Assembly (NCBI GenBank): GCA_964464635.1
Contig: CAYXGT010000032.1
Span: 1-26,465 of the forward strand
Source: CAYLMG01 sp964464635
GTDB taxonomy: Bacteria > Planctomycetota > Phycisphaerae > Sedimentisphaerales > Anaerobacaceae
Reading direction: 5' to 3'
DNA length: 26,465 bases
Notes under the pieces: model-generated
Database searches by the model: none
Told to the model about the DNA's origin: nothing
Seen by the model: only the letters and a program-made list of their open reading frames with translations
Position numbers and translations under genes: made by a program
Part shown: one piece after another, positions 1 to 6,667 of the stretch
Layout of the letters: every line of letters begins with the position of its first letter
Numbering within the stretch: the stretch's first letter is position 1

Positions 1-1030
1 CGACCGAAAGTGCCATCTGCCGTCTCAATACATTAAGCAAAATATTTTCGTATGCTCCGCCGCCGGTGAAAGTAGCCCGTTCCACGCGTTTGCCTCTGAA
101 GGTAACGGTGTAATATCTGAAGCACAGCGATATCTCTTTTGTCAGCTGCTCAGCAACCGAACCTATCGCATCCACCATTATCTGACGAGTTGAAGAGTCG
201 AGGTCATCCTGATATATCAGGTCATTATCCTTATTTAATATTCCGATGTCCGAATCCGCAGGGTCCGAAGCCCTTCTTCTCCTCCAGAGCCTGTTTCTCA
301 GCATCTCAGCTTCACTAACTTCTATATCCAATCTATGTGCAATTTCACGATTAATGTTTTCCGTACCAACCGGTATATTCTTAACAAAACTGATGTCTTC
401 GCCCCTGCCAAAAACAACCGTAGTAGATGAGCCTCCGATATCCACGAAAACCTCGGTCTTCTCTCTGTCTTCCTGTCTTCTGAGCATTCGTCTAAAGCTT
501 CTGTATAAAGCACAGGGAACGGGGTCTATACCAACGGGTTTAAGCTCTACCTGTTCAAGCATATCGATATGGTCTCTTACCGTCTCATCCTTCGTGGCAA
601 ACAATATTACCTCATTTTTTATCTCATCACCATGACGAACGTCGCCTGCAAACATATAGTTAATTGAGTCCTTATCAGGATGGAATGCGAAACGATTTGT
701 AACCTCTCTTCTCAAAATCTCCTCGATTTTTTCCGTTTCCATCCGGCCGAGTCTCAGGCTTGTCATTTTTATCTGGTCATTCGGCATAGATGAGACAACT
801 TCCCGGCCTTTAAAATTGCTTTTTGCAAGCATCGTCTTTATCGCTGAAATTACATACTCTCTTCTCTGCTTACCGTTTGAGCTTATGTTTACGCCGACAA
901 TAGCCTTTGCTGCATCTACCACACTTATCATCGGACCGTTTGCTTCCAGCTGAATCATCTTGATATTGTTATGTCCTATGTCCAGCCCAATCGGTCCATA
1001 ATTGTGAGTTTTGAATTTCCGGCTTATCAT
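1..1030 (-). CDS. pilM: Type IV pilus assembly protein PilM (3' end beyond left edge)
   Basis: The minus-strand frame opens with ATG at 1030 and stays open to the window edge, giving 343 residues without the C-terminus. It shows the actin-like ATPase pattern of PilM. GPIGLDIGHNNIKMIQL, near the N-terminus, is phosphate loop 1. EVFVDIGGSSTTVVF, mid-protein, is phosphate loop 2. TFTGGGAYEN, near the end of the visible part, is the adenosine motif. PilM is a cytoplasmic protein that binds the PilN N-terminus and links the inner-membrane PilNOP platform to the motor ATPases. The gene follows four prepilin-like genes on the same strand, so PilN/PilO are expected just beyond the edge. FtsA and EpsL/GspL share the fold, but the absence of FtsA's 1C-type insertion and the pilin neighbours favour PilM. 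Confidence 0.85.
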   Translation of the reverse strand, partial: MISRKFKTHNYGPIGLDIGHNNIKMIQLEANGPMISVVDAAKAIVGVNISSNGKQRREYVISAIKTMLAKSNFKGREVVSSMPNDQIKMTSLRLGRMETEKIEEILRREVTNRFAFHPDKDSINYMFAGDVRHGDEIKNEVILFATKDETVRDHIDMLEQVELKPVGIDPVPCALYRSFRRMLRRQEDREKTEVFVDIGGSSTTVVFGRGEDISFVKNIPVGTENINREIAHRLDIEVSEAEMLRNRLWRRRRASDPADSDIGILNKDNDLIYQDDLDSSTRQIMVDAIGSVAEQLTKEISLCFRYYTVTFRGKRVERATFTGGGAYENILLNVLRRQMALSV

Positions 1031-1099
1031 TTACTTTTTCCACCGCTTCGCGGATTTGAAATTTAAAATATCAATTACCTTACCGTTCGCCCTCATCCG

Positions 1100-1630
1100 T
1101 CACTGTGAAATTGTTATATAACCCGTTACCGCCTCGACTGTAACCGTCATAGTTTTGGTGTCCGCAGAGAGAGTGACGCTTCCACCATTATCAGGACTTC
1201 CAAGATACGTGAAGGATACCTGCTCGTATGAGCCGAAATCAGCGTCAACAACATTTACCTTGTCAACCCTGCTGTCTGTCCTGAAGCTCACTGCGTAATC
1301 ATCAAGTGTGACAGGATGAGTTATTATAATTCCGTCCTCATCTTCGATTTTGTAGCTTTCAGCAGACTCGTCAAAAATCACGGTATATGTTCTCTGCCTG
1401 CTGATTGCCATGCTTTTGGCATATTCGAGGTCCGCTGCTATCATATCCGCCGCTACCCGAATTTGTATACTTGCAGCGGAGCTAAACATCGGTATTGCAA
1501 GCATTGCCGCTATGGCAAGTATTACAACTACAGCTATCACCTCAATTAAAGTGAAACCGCGGTTTTTAGAACTTAAGTTTTGCTTTTCCATCGCCCTTGA
1601 ATCCTCAATAAACAGGGTAATATTGCGCAT
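1100..1630 (-). CDS. Prepilin-type protein, GspH/FimT-like minor pseudopilin
   Basis: The protein has 176 residues, with a class-III prepilin leader ending NRG followed by FTLIEVIAVVVILAIAAMLA. This contains the prepilin peptidase site, Glu at +5 and a roughly 20-residue hydrophobic helix. The remainder is a predicted beta-rich globular domain. The size, and the pattern of a DLEYAKSMAISRQRTYTV helix then beta strands, match GspH/FimT minor pseudopilins that sit at the tip of T2SS or type IV pilus pseudopili. Two starts are possible. ATG 1630 has an AGGAAA ribosome site but an unusually long leader (25 residues). ATG 1591 gives a more typical 12-residue leader with GAGG about 10 nt upstream. 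It lies 69 nt upstream of pilM in the direction of transcription, so both are probably co-transcribed. Confidence 0.85.
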   Translation of the reverse strand: MRNITLFIEDSRAMEKQNLSSKNRGFTLIEVIAVVVILAIAAMLAIPMFSSAASIQIRVAADMIAADLEYAKSMAISRQRTYTVIFDESAESYKIEDEDGIIITHPVTLDDYAVSFRTDSRVDKVNVVDADFGSYEQVSFTYLGSPDNGGSVTLSADTKTMTVTVEAVTGYITISQ

Positions 1631-2050
1631 ATTTTTCCTATTTCCTTAATCTTTTTTCGTCTTCTTCGAGGGGTGCCTTGAACAGTCCTTTGCTCAGGGC
1701 ATCATACCGTTTGTCTTCTTTGTCATTATCGATTTGGCACAGACTAAATTAGCGTCCGTTTTTATCGTAAGTACTATGAATTAAAAGCTTTTATGAGCTT
1801 GTATAACTGTCAAATCCGTTACCTTCTACACTCATCATCAGCAAAAGACATACAACCGTCACAATGATGCCGCGCAAAAATAACGAAACTGTTTTGTTAA
1901 TTATATTTTACAAAATAAATGGGGAGAATGGAAATGATTTGAATTTTTCTTTTGGATTATTTTTTGAGGCCGATAAGCTTAATATTGCCCTAAAACCTAT
2001 CCCGCCCAAAAAGCTGAGGGCTTCTTTTTTAACCTGGAATAGATGATTTT
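1631..2050. other. 420-bp gap inside the pilin cluster
   Basis: This stretch lies between the stop of the GspK-like gene (2051) and the start of the GspH-like gene (1630) and has no convincing complete gene. A 60-codon plus-strand frame at 1864-2046 has no family resemblance or clear ribosome site and is probably spurious. On the minus strand, a weak AAGAAGC/GCTTTTT-type hairpin around 2010-2035 could be a poor terminator after the GspK-like gene. A protein-like frame without a start lies at 1638-1748 and is listed separately. The gap suggests the GspH-like/pilM unit has its own promoter, although I could not pick one out. Confidence 0.5.
1638..1748 (-). pseudogene. Startless, charged 36-codon reading frame upstream of the GspH-like gene
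   Basis: In the minus direction a frame bounded by TAA (1751-1749) and TAG (1640-1638) encodes a strongly charged, protein-like stretch ending KGLFKAPLEEDEKRLRK. It has no ATG, GTG or TTG. It stops 7 nt before the GspH-like ATG at 1630. It could be the tail of a decayed gene or of a frameshifted longer one, or chance. No family was recognised. Confidence 0.2.
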
Positions 2051-3211
2051 CTATGGGTCTTCTCTTTCTATGCTTTTGAAAAAAGCGCCCGCTGCCGGGC
2101 TGTACCTACTCGGCGTATTTAATGCGGGCCAGGTCTGGATGGAGCCTTTCTCCTGAGAAGCAGTTATAGTTACCGAACTGTCGTCAGTATTCATTATGCC
2201 GTCCCCAAGAACATACAATGCCCCAACTACATCGAAAACACCGTCATCTTTATCTTTTAAATCAATGTGATGAACAATCTTCGCCAGACCTGTTATCTCT
2301 AACTGACAGTCGTCATCTTCAAAAGTCAAATCATGGATAACCAAGAGGGCAGGAAAATTTTTAACTGCTGTGATTGTAAGATTGCAGCCTTCTTGCAACT
2401 TCAAATCATGATATACTACAAGCATTCCATTTATATTGCAATCACCCTCCAATTTGAGGTCACCATTACAATAGAAAATACCTGCAGGATTGGATGGGCT
2501 GGCGCTGAGCTGCAGGTCTTCGTACGTACCGGAAGCAATGTATCCTACAGAATATAATGTAGAGCCAATGTAATAATACATACTAAACATCCACGAATAT
2601 ATTTCGGGAGTATATGTTTCAAAAACGCTGTTACTCTCATATTGCTGGCCCTGAATGTCACCGTAAAAATATTTTGTTATCGTTTTTTTTGAGTAAACGT
2701 CTCCCCTGACTTTCCCGTAGATTATTACATCATCGCAAAAGTATGCATCTCCATTGATTGTAACCTCACTGCTCAAATTCTTTTTATCTACCTGGTAGTA
2801 TGCAAAGCAGGGGTCCAGCCGCAACTCGGCGGCCAGTTTGCCTCGAGCGATTTGCTCGCCTGCTTTTTCTCTATAAGCCGTGCAGTTTATTTCGTAATTG
2901 TACGAGTCTGTCTGAGATACAGAGACATCGTAATAGTCGTCACTTCCTGTAACAATCTGCTGGGCACTCACACCCGTCCAGTATTCGCCGGAGGTATCCT
3001 GAGGATTCAGTATAAATCCCTTTGCCTGCTGAAGGCCCGACTCAACCAGATAATCCATTTCTGTGCGGATTTTCATATTCTCACCGCAGGCCAGCTCCAC
3101 GCTGTTTTTCGAAAGGAAGCCCAGCGACAATATTGAAATTGCCATAACTATGAACAGGACCACAAGCAAAGCTGCGGCCCTTCTGCAGTTTTGTTTTCTG
3201 TTTTTATTCAT
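2051..3211 (-). CDS. GspK/PilX-like pilus or pseudopilus component
   Basis: The protein has about 386 residues. Its N-terminus is short and basic (KNRKQNCRR), followed by the hydrophobic helix AAALLVVLFIVMAISILSLGF and a large exported domain. Like GspK and PilX-type proteins it lacks the FTLxE motif. Unusually, it also has no Gly before the hydrophobic segment, so processing by prepilin peptidase is uncertain. The C-terminal half is rich in short beta-type repeats (for example LKLEGDCNINGMLVVYHDLKL), which suggests a beta-helix-like fold as seen in planctomycete PilX-like proteins. ATG 3211 was chosen because it overlaps the upstream stop as ATGAATAA, a coupling arrangement. ATG 3244 is a possible earlier start that adds 11 residues. 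It is fourth in the minus-strand series of prepilin-like genes. Confidence 0.65.
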   Translation of the reverse strand: MNKNRKQNCRRAAALLVVLFIVMAISILSLGFLSKNSVELACGENMKIRTEMDYLVESGLQQAKGFILNPQDTSGEYWTGVSAQQIVTGSDDYYDVSVSQTDSYNYEINCTAYREKAGEQIARGKLAAELRLDPCFAYYQVDKKNLSSEVTINGDAYFCDDVIIYGKVRGDVYSKKTITKYFYGDIQGQQYESNSVFETYTPEIYSWMFSMYYYIGSTLYSVGYIASGTYEDLQLSASPSNPAGIFYCNGDLKLEGDCNINGMLVVYHDLKLQEGCNLTITAVKNFPALLVIHDLTFEDDDCQLEITGLAKIVHHIDLKDKDDGVFDVVGALYVLGDGIMNTDDSSVTITASQEKGSIQTWPALNTPSRYSPAAGAFFKSIEREDP

Positions 3212-3839
3212 CGTCATCCGAAAAAATAAAGGTTCCGTCATCATCGATTAAATGACCCGCCCAGGCTTTAAGTGCTGCGGTTATCTCGTAATGGTGCATA
3301 ACACCATTTTCTTCAATATCAAAGCTGATGCTCGCAAATTTAGACCAGGGCGGTGTGGTATCGACGTCAAGGGCGACATTTTCACATTTCGGTATAAGCT
3401 TGTTATAACGGTATGTATAGCAGCCGTAGCCGGCCCATCCTGTTAAGAGCGGCCTGATATCATCGATATCCAGCACCCGGTCGTCGTTATCAAACTCAAA
3501 AGTGCGAACATAATCTTCATCATAATAACTGCCAAGGTATGTCAGCTCGTCAAGATTAATATAGCCGTCGCCGTTATCGTCGGCTCTCCAGATGGCAAAA
3601 TTATTCTCTTCGAGATGACATATCATTCTGCAGTTGCTTATAAGGTCTCTGATTTTGACCGTAGCAAAGCGAATTTGTGCCTGTTTAAGGGCAATATCAC
3701 CCGTACTATCATTTGCCGAACCCATAGCGAAAGCAAGGGCAGCAACTGCTGCGAGCACAATAGAAGTTACAATCAAAGCAATCAGAAGCTCAGCCAGTGT
3801 AAAACCATTACTATACCTTGTTTTTCTCATTGCATACAT
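3204..3839 (-). CDS. Prepilin-type protein, GspJ/PilW-like, with an EF-hand-type loop
   Basis: The protein has 211 residues. The leader MYAMRKTRYSNG is followed by FTLAELLIALIVTSIVLAAVAALAF, a canonical prepilin N-terminus with Gly -1 and Glu +5. The length and the GspI-like neighbour suggest the GspJ/PilW position in a minor pseudopilin tip complex. At about residues 90-101 the sequence reads DDNGDGYINLDE, a full 12-position EF-hand or dockerin-type calcium loop, with oxygen ligands at 1, 3, 5, 9 and 12, Gly at 6 and Ile at 8. A second acidic stretch, DNDDRVLDIDD, follows. It starts 18 nt after the GspI-like gene, with no strong ribosome site, and overlaps the next gene by 8 nt, so translational coupling is likely. 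Confidence 0.8.
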   Translation of the reverse strand: MYAMRKTRYSNGFTLAELLIALIVTSIVLAAVAALAFAMGSANDSTGDIALKQAQIRFATVKIRDLISNCRMICHLEENNFAIWRADDNGDGYINLDELTYLGSYYDEDYVRTFEFDNDDRVLDIDDIRPLLTGWAGYGCYTYRYNKLIPKCENVALDVDTTPPWSKFASISFDIEENGVMHHYEITAALKAWAGHLIDDDGTFIFSDDDE

Positions 3840-3857
3840 CTGTCAAACCATATAATA

Positions 3858-4292
3858 CTACTCGGTGATAAGCCGGACTATTTTCACAACCTCGTCGGAT
3901 TTGTAATATACCCTGACCGTGACACGAATAAATTTTGGCGGTACACGCATATCCTCATTGGGGAAATAGACGTAGGAACAGCTCGATTTTCTGCTAAAGT
4001 GTGAATAAAGAGAGCCGGGAAATACCGAGCCGGCTGAATCCTTTACCTGCCCTTCAGACTCGCTGTAACCGGTATAGCTGCTGACAATATCTGTGAAGGG
4101 TGTATTTATAATCTGCTCCATCAAATCGGATGCCAGTTTTGCCGCCAGTGTCAATCTGGCACCCTCAGCCTGTATGGCGGCACCGCTGGAAAACGGCAAA
4201 AGCATACCTGCCGCGGCTATTGCCAAAATCACGACGGCCATCAATGCTTCGGTAAGCGTAAAAGCCTTAATTGTGCTCAGCTTCTTACTCAT
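3858..4292 (-). CDS. Prepilin-type protein, GspI/PilV-like minor pseudopilin
   Basis: The protein has 144 residues. The leader MSKKLSTIKA is followed by FTLTEALMAVVILAIAAAGMLLPF, a pilin helix with Glu +5. The residue before the cleavage site is Ala rather than the usual Gly, which prepilin peptidases tolerate but process less well. Size and the RLTLAAKLASDLMEQI helix fit GspI/PilV minor pseudopilins. It is the first gene after the strong terminator at 4370-4405, so it probably heads its own transcript with the GspJ-like and GspK-like genes. Its ribosome site is weak. An assignment to a general DUF-type prepilin is the main alternative. Confidence 0.75.
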   Translation of the reverse strand: MSKKLSTIKAFTLTEALMAVVILAIAAAGMLLPFSSGAAIQAEGARLTLAAKLASDLMEQIINTPFTDIVSSYTGYSESEGQVKDSAGSVFPGSLYSHFSRKSSCSYVYFPNEDMRVPPKFIRVTVRVYYKSDEVVKIVRLITE

Positions 4293-4369
4293 ATGTCATA
4301 AAAAACGAAAAATAAGAATAACCCGGTATCCGCTTTTGATTTATCGGGCAGCCGGCGTATCGAGTTTAT

Positions 4370-4405
4370 ATAAAAAGCAGGCCGGCTTTTGAAAGCCGGC
4401 CTGCT
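4370..4405 (-). terminator. Rho-independent terminator after the major pilin gene
   Basis: A perfect 14-bp inverted repeat (AGCAGGCCGGCTTT / AAAGCCGGCCTGCT, 4376-4389 and 4392-4405) has a 2-nt centre. Read on the minus strand, the hairpin is followed by TTTTTATA. It lies 53 nt past the stop of the 4458-4871 pilin gene. It would separate the abundant pilin transcript from the minor pseudopilin genes downstream. Confidence 0.9.
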
Positions 4406-4457
4406 ATGACTATCGCTCAACTATATGCAGATACTTAAAATTTGCTTATTTCAGCTC

Positions 4458-4871
4458 TTACAGGCCCTGATGCGCCGTATCAGCCGCCCTGAAGTCACCC
4501 GGATTACCAGAGGGAGCGGCCGACCCATCTTCGTCAAGCTCCCATGCATCTGTAGCACTGGCATTACCCCACGCAACCACGTTGTTGGTACCTGTGTAGG
4601 GATTGCTGGGTATGCACTGAAGATACGGTCCACTATTAACGTCTGTAATCATTTGAGATTCGAAGCTGGCAACCGTTGGAGAACTATCGGTATTTTTGAC
4701 TTTATAGAGCTGAATCTGAGCACGAATCGACTGGAGGTTACTTTTCAAACTCGCCAGCTTTGCTTCCGAGCTCGCATTACTGAACTGCGGAATAACAATA
4801 GCTGCCAGAATTCCCAGAATAACCACGACAATCAGAATTTCCACCAACGTAAAACCACTTTTTGCTTTCAT
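4458..4871 (-). CDS. Major (pseudo)pilin, GspG/PilA-like
   Basis: The protein has 137 residues. MKAKSG is followed by FTLVEILIVVVILGILAAIV and IPQF, an archetypal type IV pilin/GspG N-terminus with Gly -1 and Glu +5. The mature protein is about 131 residues, with an amphipathic helix (SSEAKLASLKSNLQSIRAQI) and a compact C-terminal region containing GPYLQCIPSNPYTG. Short planctomycete prepilins share this last pattern. ATG 4871 is preferred over the longer frame from 4970 because GAGGG lies about 8 nt upstream and it gives the normal 6-residue leader. The gene is monocistronic, bounded downstream by a strong terminator, as expected for a highly expressed major subunit. Sequence alone does not separate T2SS GspG from a pilus major subunit; pilM nearby favours a pilus. 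Confidence 0.85.
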   Translation of the reverse strand: MKAKSGFTLVEILIVVVILGILAAIVIPQFSNASSEAKLASLKSNLQSIRAQIQLYKVKNTDSSPTVASFESQMITDVNSGPYLQCIPSNPYTGTNNVVAWGNASATDAWELDEDGSAAPSGNPGDFRAADTAHQGL

Positions 4872-5278
4872 CTTATTACCCTCGTCAATTAAATGTTGAA
4901 AAAAAGTTATCTTCACTTCTAACTTACTATCTCCCTTAGGATTCTGTATACCCGACTGGTATCGTCTCAATCATAAGGTGACTTTTGTTTTTTGCCTTTA
5001 ATCCTCCCAAATAAATTAGTGTTCTTTAATATCGTTTGAAAATACATCGATTTCTTTTTAAACACACCAGGAAACAAAAACAGCGGCGACTTAAGTCCGA
5101 AAAACTGCCAAATTCAAAAGCCGCTCTGCAAACTAAAATATATGAAACAACTCATCTGCTGCCAAACAGAAGAGGCCGAAAATGTCCAATGACTCTGTAA
5201 TATTGTGAATCCGGAAGGCTCTAATTACAATTGTATGAGATGTGAGGATTGAAACGATAAACTTTAAAGCACTCTATG
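4872..5278. other. 407-bp intergenic region upstream of the pilin gene
   Basis: No gene is seen. In the minus direction it holds the probable terminator of the argH-thiL-tsaE operon (5071-5125) and then the leader and promoter region of the pilin gene. No consensus sigma-70 or sigma-54 promoter could be assigned with confidence. A short ATACC/GGGTAT hairpin lies in the leader near 4945-4965. A single CRISPR-repeat-like sequence at 5224-5255 is discussed in the findings. Confidence 0.5.
5071..5125 (-). terminator. Probable terminator of the argH-thiL-tsaE operon
   Basis: On the minus strand AGCGGC (5125-5120) pairs with GCCGCT (5087-5082), followed by GTTTTTGTTT. The roughly 32-nt loop holds the palindrome GACTTAAGTC, which could form an inner hairpin. 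It lies about 150 nt past the tsaE stop. The stem is short and the loop long, so confidence is moderate. Confidence 0.4.
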
Positions 5279-5734
5279 TCACTGGGAAGGCAAAATATAC
5301 TCCGGCATATTCTCGATATGAATATGTCGCTGCTCCTGACCCTGATAAGTGAGTTCTATTCGGACGTAATCAAGGCCCTGCAGGGCCTTTTTTACTTTAT
5401 CAGCCCACTCAATTAAAACCACCGAGTCCGGATAACAAAATTCATCGAAGCCTAACATCTCGAACTCACCGGCTGAACCAAGGCGGTATGCATCGATATG
5501 GTAAATAACCAGCCTTCCGACATATTCATTCACAATAATAAAAGTGGGACTGTTAACAGGAATATTTTCATCCTGCGCCCCCGCTCCTTTCGCTATGCCC
5601 TTAATTAAATAAGTCTTACCGCTGCCGAGAGGTCCGGTAAGGCCTATAACTTCTCCGCCTTTCAGCCGGCTGCCAACGTAACAACCGAACTCAATCGTTT
5701 CCTCAACCGAGCTGGAAATAAAATCATAATCCAT
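5279..5734 (-). CDS. tsaE: tRNA N6-threonylcarbamoyladenosine biosynthesis ATPase TsaE
   Basis: The protein has 151 residues, typical for TsaE/YjeE. The Walker A motif GPLGSGKT is at residues 34-41. The conserved NSPTF(I/T) segment, the YHIDAYRL motif and the LIEWADKV segment of the family are all present. TsaE is the ATPase that supports TsaB-TsaD in forming t6A at position 37 of ANN-decoding tRNAs in the cytoplasm. The gene is last in the argH-thiL-tsaE operon, 12 nt after thiL. Its partner enzyme TsaC/Sua5 is encoded as a fusion at 13262-14383 in this window, in a different transcription unit. Confidence 0.95.
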   Translation of the reverse strand: MDYDFISSSVEETIEFGCYVGSRLKGGEVIGLTGPLGSGKTYLIKGIAKGAGAQDENIPVNSPTFIIVNEYVGRLVIYHIDAYRLGSAGEFEMLGFDEFCYPDSVVLIEWADKVKKALQGLDYVRIELTYQGQEQRHIHIENMPEYILPSQ

Positions 5735-5746
5735 TTCAAACTCTAA

Positions 5747-6667
5747 TTAACCAAGGTGCTCATAGCCGGCGGGCTGTAAATCCTGCAATTTCCCATCAGC
5801 GGTTTGAATCTGCATTTTGCCCGTATCAGTAATTGTGCCAATCTTTGTAACAGGCAACGAGCTGTCCCAATGCTTTATCAATTTATTAAATTCATTTTCA
5901 GCAAGTGTAAAGAGCAGCTCGAAATCTTCACCATCGTTCAAAGCTGATTCCAACGGTTCTTTACTTTTTTCTGCCTCATCAGATAGCGGAATCTGCTCCG
6001 CGTTTATCAGAGCACCTGTTTTACTTTGCCTGCATATGCGGTTAAGGTCACTGGTTAAGCCGTCGCTTATATCAATCATAGCATTTACTTTCGCTATGGA
6101 AGCAATTTCCATAGCCTCATTCACTCTCGGTTCAAAGCGCAAATGTTTGCCCAATCCGGAGCCGCCAAGAGTTCCGGTTACACAAATACAATCTCCCGGC
6201 TTTGCGCCGCTGCGTTTTATCGGTTTATTGGCAGCGGCTCTGGCGAGCATCGCTACAGTAATTGCGAAATGCTCTTCGCCCTTCCAGCTTGTAATATCAC
6301 CTCCTACCAGAGGGCAGTTGTATTTGTCAGCCGCCAGCATAATTCCCTGATGGAGCATTTTTAGTTCTTTCGCTGCGAAACCTTTGGGCAAAGCAACACT
6401 CACAACCGCTGCCACAGGAACCACGGCCATAGCCGCACAATCGCTGAGGCTCACCGCCATAGCCTTATAGCCGGCCTGTTGTAACGTAGCTTTGCGCAGG
6501 TCAAAATGTACACCGTCAAGGAGCATATCTATAGTGATAAAAACCGATGTCCCCTTGTCCACCCGTATCTGCGCCATATCGTCACCTATACCGATGGGGA
6601 AAAAACCAGGGGACAAATTCCTTTGGGCTGCGAACCAGGCCGTTATTTGGTCTTCTGTCCAGCTCAT
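5747..6667 (-). CDS. thiL: Thiamine-monophosphate kinase ThiL
   Basis: The protein has 306 residues and catalyses ATP-dependent phosphorylation of thiamine monophosphate to thiamine pyrophosphate. Family marks are GIGDDMAQI near residue 25, a TIDMLLDGVHFD metal/substrate segment, LVGGDIT near residue 120, CVTGTLGGSGLGKHL, the DISDGLTSDLNRI motif near residue 200, and the NDGEDFELLFTL motif near residue 240. It belongs to the PurM/AIR-synthase-like fold. The ATG (6667) overlaps the argH stop by 4 nt (ATGA), so translation is coupled. The pairing of thiL with tsaE is frequent in bacteria. Confidence 0.95.
   Translation of the reverse strand: MSWTEDQITAWFAAQRNLSPGFFPIGIGDDMAQIRVDKGTSVFITIDMLLDGVHFDLRKATLQQAGYKAMAVSLSDCAAMAVVPVAAVVSVALPKGFAAKELKMLHQGIMLAADKYNCPLVGGDITSWKGEEHFAITVAMLARAAANKPIKRSGAKPGDCICVTGTLGGSGLGKHLRFEPRVNEAMEIASIAKVNAMIDISDGLTSDLNRICRQSKTGALINAEQIPLSDEAEKSKEPLESALNDGEDFELLFTLAENEFNKLIKHWDSSLPVTKIGTITDTGKMQIQTADGKLQDLQPAGYEHLG

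Noticed and set aside
246..635. Plus-strand 129-codon frame
   Set aside because: It is antisense to pilM, which has clear family motifs in the opposite strand.
1978..2001. TAAAACCTATCCC shared with 24117-24130
   Set aside because: A 13-base match is expected several times by chance in a window of this size.
1864..2046. Plus-strand 60-codon frame in the pilin-cluster gap
   Set aside because: It has no recognisable family or promoter, no clear ribosome site, and low-complexity AT-rich sequence.
4872..4990. c-di-GMP riboswitch in the pilin leader
   Set aside because: Only a short AAAGGCAAAAAAC-like similarity and one small hairpin are present. The conserved core of GEMM riboswitches is missing.
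5224..5278. CRISPR array
   Set aside because: Only one repeat-like unit is present, so no array can be claimed; it is kept only as a low-interest finding.
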